This document shows, one piece after another, positions 38,221-41,792 of a DNA stretch of 41,792 nt. The notes under the pieces are model-generated. The model was not told where the DNA came from and did not search any database. It saw only the letters and a list, made by a program, of their open reading frames with translations. The translations under genes were made by a program, and so were the position numbers. The stretch covers positions 1 to 41,792 of the forward strand of contig LDOQ01000218.1 in assembly GCA_001887945.1 (NCBI GenBank), written 5' to 3'. The stretch is from Spraguea lophii (lineage: Eukaryota; Microsporidia; Spragueidae). How positions within the stretch are numbered: position 1 is the first letter of the stretch; the number at the start of each line of letters is the position of its first letter.

Positions 38221-39078
38221 TTAATTTTGTAAATTATTTTTATCTGGTGTGTCATTTGTTTTTATATAGGAAACTAATATGTTTTTATTCATGTTAAATT
38301 GATTTGTATTCTTTCCTATATATCCTTCGACCATCCCATGATCACTAGTCCTATAATAAATTTTAGTATATAATCCCGAATAAATATGATCAAATATAAA
38401 ATTATTGATATTATATGTTTTTGAATTCTTTTGGATTGTTAAATTACTTAGAGTATATGATCTTTGCTCATCTTTCAAAACATTTACATCATATATATTT
38501 CGATTTTTTGAATATCTTGAATTAGAATATGTGGCATTATTAAACCAGTCCTTTGGGAGAACTATGCATTTATAATAAAAGTTCGGTTCAAGGATATGAA
38601 ATGCTTCGCAAAGCTGATTACGTAACGAGGTTGAAATTTTCATTGGATCCATGAGATAACCATACCACAAAGTTGTATGAAAACACTTTTCTTCAATAAA
38701 TGCTGTTATTTTAAAAACTACCGAGAGAATTTGAAAATAACAATCACGATTATTTGATTTTAAATCCCCGTTTATTATCCTACGAAATTTAGATTTGTTT
38801 ATATTAATAAATGAATAGTTTTTGTCCACAAATTTAATTTCAATACCATCATATTCTATTTCGGTGATTTTTACACGTTTTGCTTGAAGTGGAGAGTTTG
38901 GCGGAAAAAATGAAATTGTACCATTGATTTCATATTTTTCTCTTCGAATATTTTCTAATGATAATACATGTTTTGTTTCTTGCGTGAGGAGATCAGTATT
39001 TGTTGCTTTAATATGCTGTAGAAAACCGTCATAATTTAAAGTTATAAATATTACGAATAAATTTAAAGAATTAAACAT
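38221..39078 (-). CDS. secreted protein, unknown function, probably truncated at its C-terminus
   Basis: A 285-residue protein with a hydrophobic N-terminus (MFNSLNLFVIFITLNYDG), likely a signal peptide. The body is mixed alpha/beta with four cysteines (DCYFQ, EKCFHTT, QLCEAF, YKCIV) clustered at about residues 110-170, which could form two disulfides. Polar Asn/Ser/Tyr-rich sequence follows. No family is recognised. No CCC run precedes the start (the upstream is AAAAGGGC). Beyond the stop the same frame continues for about 75 codons across three TAA codons, so the present 3' end may be a recent truncation. The right-hand side of the window is otherwise gene-poor. Confidence 0.5.
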   Translation of the reverse strand: MFNSLNLFVIFITLNYDGFLQHIKATNTDLLTQETKHVLSLENIRREKYEINGTISFFPPNSPLQAKRVKITEIEYDGIEIKFVDKNYSFININKSKFRRIINGDLKSNNRDCYFQILSVVFKITAFIEEKCFHTTLWYGYLMDPMKISTSLRNQLCEAFHILEPNFYYKCIVLPKDWFNNATYSNSRYSKNRNIYDVNVLKDEQRSYTLSNLTIQKNSKTYNINNFIFDHIYSGLYTKIYYRTSDHGMVEGYIGKNTNQFNMNKNILVSYIKTNDTPDKNNLQN

Positions 39079-39364
39079 GCCCTTTTCCGAATATTATTAT
39101 TTAAATTAAAAAGATCAATGTTCTTGGCATTTTTTAATAGAAGATCCGTTACATAAAATTATATATTTAAAATTTAGAATATATGATGTTTTTCATTTAA
39201 TTTTAGATAATATTGTATTTAATTTTGTAGTTTTTTAAAAAATAAAATTTTCTAATATTTATTAATCAAGTTTGTTTTATTATTTTGACATACGATTAAT
39301 CGTTAATTTAATTACCCAAGTGTTCAAAAATATTAGCTAGAGTTATTTTAAAATAAATCATCAC

Positions 39365-39840
39365 AAAACCCCGTTTAGTTGAATAGTTACGGAGCGATAA
39401 TCAAATTTTAAATCTAAATATTTTGGATCTTTCACTTAGAAGAATTTTCAAAAAAAAAGAATAAGAGAAAAGGAAGAGAAAGGTTCTTGAATGGGTGGGG
39501 TTCAATACTATAACATTAGCCATATCTTGTACAACACTCCACTATTGCAATAAAGCAGTGCTTGGATGGAATGGTTACAATTTTCATATTGTTCTGTGAC
39601 TCGGACAATATTATGCCAAGAAAGAGATTAGGAATCTTTTAAAAACTGAGAGGAGACGGCAATATATATCTTACGCAAAATCCTTACAAACTGGAACATA
39701 AGCTAATATTAGAATAATGTATATCTATAGCAAACTCAGTTAGTACAAGTTTAGATATGCTTTACAAAATAAATATCATGGATTATGATAAACAAAGTTA
39801 CCTAGAAAATTTTTATAAATAAAGGTTTCATTATAAACAC
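39365..39840 (+). mobile_element. SINE-like repeat, copy E
   Basis: A degenerate head (GTTTAGTTGAATAGTTACGG ... TTTTGGATCTTTCACTTAG) aligns with the A- and B-box region of copy C. The body holds ACTATTGCAATAAAGCAGTG and AATATTATGCCAAGAAAGAG, the cleanest forms of the family blocks. The tail is ATAAATAAAGGTTTCATTA. Ends approximate. Confidence 0.62.
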
Positions 39841-39934
39841 ATTTTCATTCTTTTGTTATAAATTAGCAATACAGAATATAGGGCAATGTAAAGAAAGTAC
39901 ATATATTAGTGTCAAATATGAATCAAAAATTTTT

Positions 39935-40012
39935 AAGAATAAATATCATATGTTATTCTCCTCTAAAAATGATCGGGAAAAATCCATAAATAAAAGTTTC
40001 ATTAAATTTTCT
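39935..40012 (+). mobile_element. extra copy of the SINE 3' tail (5'-truncated element or tail duplication)
   Basis: The stretch AAGAATAAATATCATATG ... CCATAAATAAAAGTTTCATTA repeats the last ~70 bp of copy E (ACAAAATAAATATCATGG ... TTATAAATAAAGGTTTCATTA) about 170 bp downstream, without a head or body. Confidence 0.5.
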
Positions 40013-40720
40013 TGTTATGAAATAAAGATTTTAAAATATTTTTAAAATTAATAAATACGATAAATCTATTTATCATAAAAATTCAATACACTCAGAAATA
40101 GAAAAACACGTACTATAATAATACGTAACTAACTACGAGAACGATTAATATTGAATTCCTTATTATAAAAATTTTGTAGGAGTTGAATAAGGAAAATAAT
40201 AATAATTTTTATGTAATAATAATATATCGTTAGTTAAATTGTTGGATATTAAAATTAAAGGAAAATTTATTGAACATGATTGGTCTTTAAAAATCGAAAG
40301 AACGAATTATGATATCCTAATTTATAATTAGCTAATTACAAATCTCGCATATATATAAAAAATAAAAAAATAAAGATATTCCTATTTAATTATATTCTTC
40401 CAAAAGTATCAAAAATCCCAAATAATTTTTTTTTATTTAGAATAATCAATTTTTAAAAAGATAAACGAATAAATAAACTAAGAATTTATAAATAAAATGT
40501 TATAATATGAAACGTTTTTACGTGTAATAATGGATTATTATTCCATATTAATTCTAAGGAAAATAATAAACAAATAAATATAATAATTTATTTTTGTATA
40601 AAAAATATTTAAGAAATAACAAAATCTATCTTTTAACTGCTAATAAAATATTAACTTTATTTTCTTTTTGCATCATATTATGTAATATCTCTAAAACAAT
40701 AAGATTATGATATATATTAA
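40013..40720. other. intergenic, nothing recognised
   Basis: AT-rich spacer upstream of the charged-protein gene with no supported gene or RNA. Confidence 0.45.
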
Positions 40721-40723
40721 CCC
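40721..40723 (+). promoter_or_regulatory. CCC motif deciding the start of the charged-protein gene
   Basis: AACCCTATG: CCC is one base before the ATG at 40725, favouring it over the in-frame ATG at 40707. Confidence 0.45.
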
Positions 40724-40724
40724 T

Positions 40725-41207
40725 ATGAATTCCAAAGATCATAATTCAGAAAATGAACAACCATCAACAGAAATTGGTTACAGCGAAACGGAATCTGATA
40801 ATATGAAACATAAATCTTCAGATATTGAACATTCTGAGAATTTGAAGAGTATTAAAAAAAATAAAAAATCTAATAATTTTAAAGAAACCAATAATAAATT
40901 AAATAAGTCAAATAGTAAATATGTTAAAAAAAACGATGAGGAATATGATGCATCTGAAATAAATACTATGAATCATTTTGAATCAGAAAAAGAAACACAA
41001 TATATTAATAAATCAAAGAAAGGTAGAAGAAAAAATTATATCAAAGAGAGTGATAGTACAGATGATGATTTTGAGGTAAAAAGAAAAATTAATTCTAAAT
41101 TGGAAGAATTTAGAAGAAAGTGTATAGAACATAAAGAAAAGTATTTACAAAAGTTGTTTGAAAATGAAAAGAAAAATTATGATATGTATAAATTCTTTTA
41201 TGAATAA
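40725..41207 (+). CDS. highly charged, largely disordered protein
   Basis: About 160 residues from the preferred start. The first ~115 are Ser/Glu/Lys/Asn-rich with no hydrophobic core, including acidic (SETESDN, DSTDDDFE) and basic (KKNKKS, KKGRRKN) clusters and many possible phosphosites. The last ~45 residues (NSKLEEFRRKCIEHKEKYL and on) form a likely amphipathic helix or coiled coil. No family is recognised. This layout, a disordered tail with a basic patch plus a helix, is common in nuclear regulatory or ribosome-biogenesis proteins, but that is a guess. The frame is intact and has the CCC motif. Confidence 0.55.
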   Translation: MNSKDHNSENEQPSTEIGYSETESDNMKHKSSDIEHSENLKSIKKNKKSNNFKETNNKLNKSNSKYVKKNDEEYDASEINTMNHFESEKETQYINKSKKGRRKNYIKESDSTDDDFEVKRKINSKLEEFRRKCIEHKEKYLQKLFENEKKNYDMYKFFYE

Positions 41208-41640
41208 TATTTTTATAATATAAAAAATATTAAAAGTTGTTGTTGAATATTTATTTTTATTTTATTGGTTCTTCAAAAAAATTTTTATGAATTAACAATA
41301 TTAAAATATTTTTAGTATTTATACATTGTAATGATTGGTTAAATAAAATATCCTTATATTTAATAGCATATACACATTATTTAGATAAATAAAAAATATT
41401 TATTAATGTTAGTTAACATTTATTATATTTGTATTTTTTTATACTTTGTTTTTTCTGTTTTTTCTTGTAATCGTTATTTTTGTATTTCCTTTTCCGATTT
41501 TTTTATTGGTTTTTTAGGTTAATATTATTTATTGGTTAATTAAAATATTTTAGAAAGATATAATTATTATAAGCTTTATTGGTTGTTTATTTAAAAAAAA
41601 TCGTTAGATAAGATATGCTTTATTTTATTTTATTCCATAG
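41208..41640. other. AT-rich intergenic stretch with recurrent motif
   Basis: No gene seen. It contains two forms of a recurring motif, GATTGGTTAAATAAAATAT near 41333 and ATTGGTTAATTAAAATATT near 41531. Confidence 0.4.
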
Positions 41641-41792
41641 CAGATATAACAAATAACATTATAACGGGTGGATAACAGCATAGTGGCCTCAGAAAATTGA
41701 AAGCGCCCCCGGGGAGAGCGCAATAAAGATTTCCTTCGCCGAGACTCGAACCTCAGAGGGCAGCCGGGCCTGCCAGTCTAATTCACCATTAA
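41640..41792 (-). other. GC-rich tRNA-like sequence at the window edge
   Basis: A sharp rise in GC. On the minus strand the sequence contains a B-box-like GGTTCGAGTCT and a T-arm-like hairpin (CTGAG and CTCGG around an eight-base loop), preceded by a five-bp stem GGCAG/CTGCC with a six-base loop. These loop sizes are not those of a normal tRNA, so I call it tRNA-like. It is cut by the window end. Just downstream lies a GC-rich hairpin (GCGC ... CCCCGGGG ... GCGC). It may be a repeat at a contig end. Confidence 0.45.

Overview
The window looks like a microsporidian nuclear contig. It is extremely AT-rich and has no visible introns. The proteins are eukaryotic and often shortened or divergent: two cytosolic ribosomal proteins, PCNA, cytosolic MetRS, CNOT9/Caf40 and deoxyhypusine synthase. 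A mitosome-type cysteine desulfurase (NFS1) and a tandem pair of nucleoside:H+ symporter-like MFS carriers are typical of these parasites. A CCC run lies within about 16 bases of the likely start codon of most recognisable genes (eL30, NFS1, eL18, MetRS, CNOT9, DHS, PCNA, ZIP), which is the promoter/start signature known from microsporidia. I cannot name the species.

Layout. Bases 1-6.4 kb hold a multi-pass membrane protein, a membrane-anchored pseudokinase, a Cys-rich secreted protein, eL30 and a SLC35A-like nucleotide-sugar transporter. Bases 8.1-18.6 kb are the gene-dense housekeeping block: a membrane-anchored USP, NFS1, eL18, a helical-solenoid protein, a REX1-type exonuclease, CNOT9, MetRS and a membrane protein. 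Bases 19.5-23.5 kb carry the two MFS paralogues with a probable U3 snoRNA on the opposite strand between them, a 24-bp inverted repeat and a 5S rRNA gene. Bases 23.6-30.8 kb contain a short secreted-protein ORF, two very Asn-rich proteins and deoxyhypusine synthase. Bases 30.8-35.8 kb carry a ZIP metal transporter and PCNA among repeats. Bases 35.8-41.8 kb are gene-poor: a GT22 mannosyltransferase pseudogene, a secreted protein whose reading frame continues past three stops, a charged protein, and a GC-rich tRNA-like sequence at the right edge.

The most unusual item is a dispersed family of about 400-470-bp elements, six copies on both strands. At least four show a tRNA-like head at one end. 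The copies share internal blocks, and several end in a common tail (ATAAATAAAAGTTTCATTA-like). They look like tRNA-derived SINEs. They occupy many of the long intergenic gaps, and one lies about 35 bp upstream of the deoxyhypusine synthase start. Functionally the window mixes translation and RNA metabolism (eL30, eL18, MetRS, DHS, REX1, U3, 5S, CNOT9), replication (PCNA), mitosomal Fe-S assembly (NFS1), import of host nutrients (MFS pair, ZIP) and likely secreted or surface proteins.
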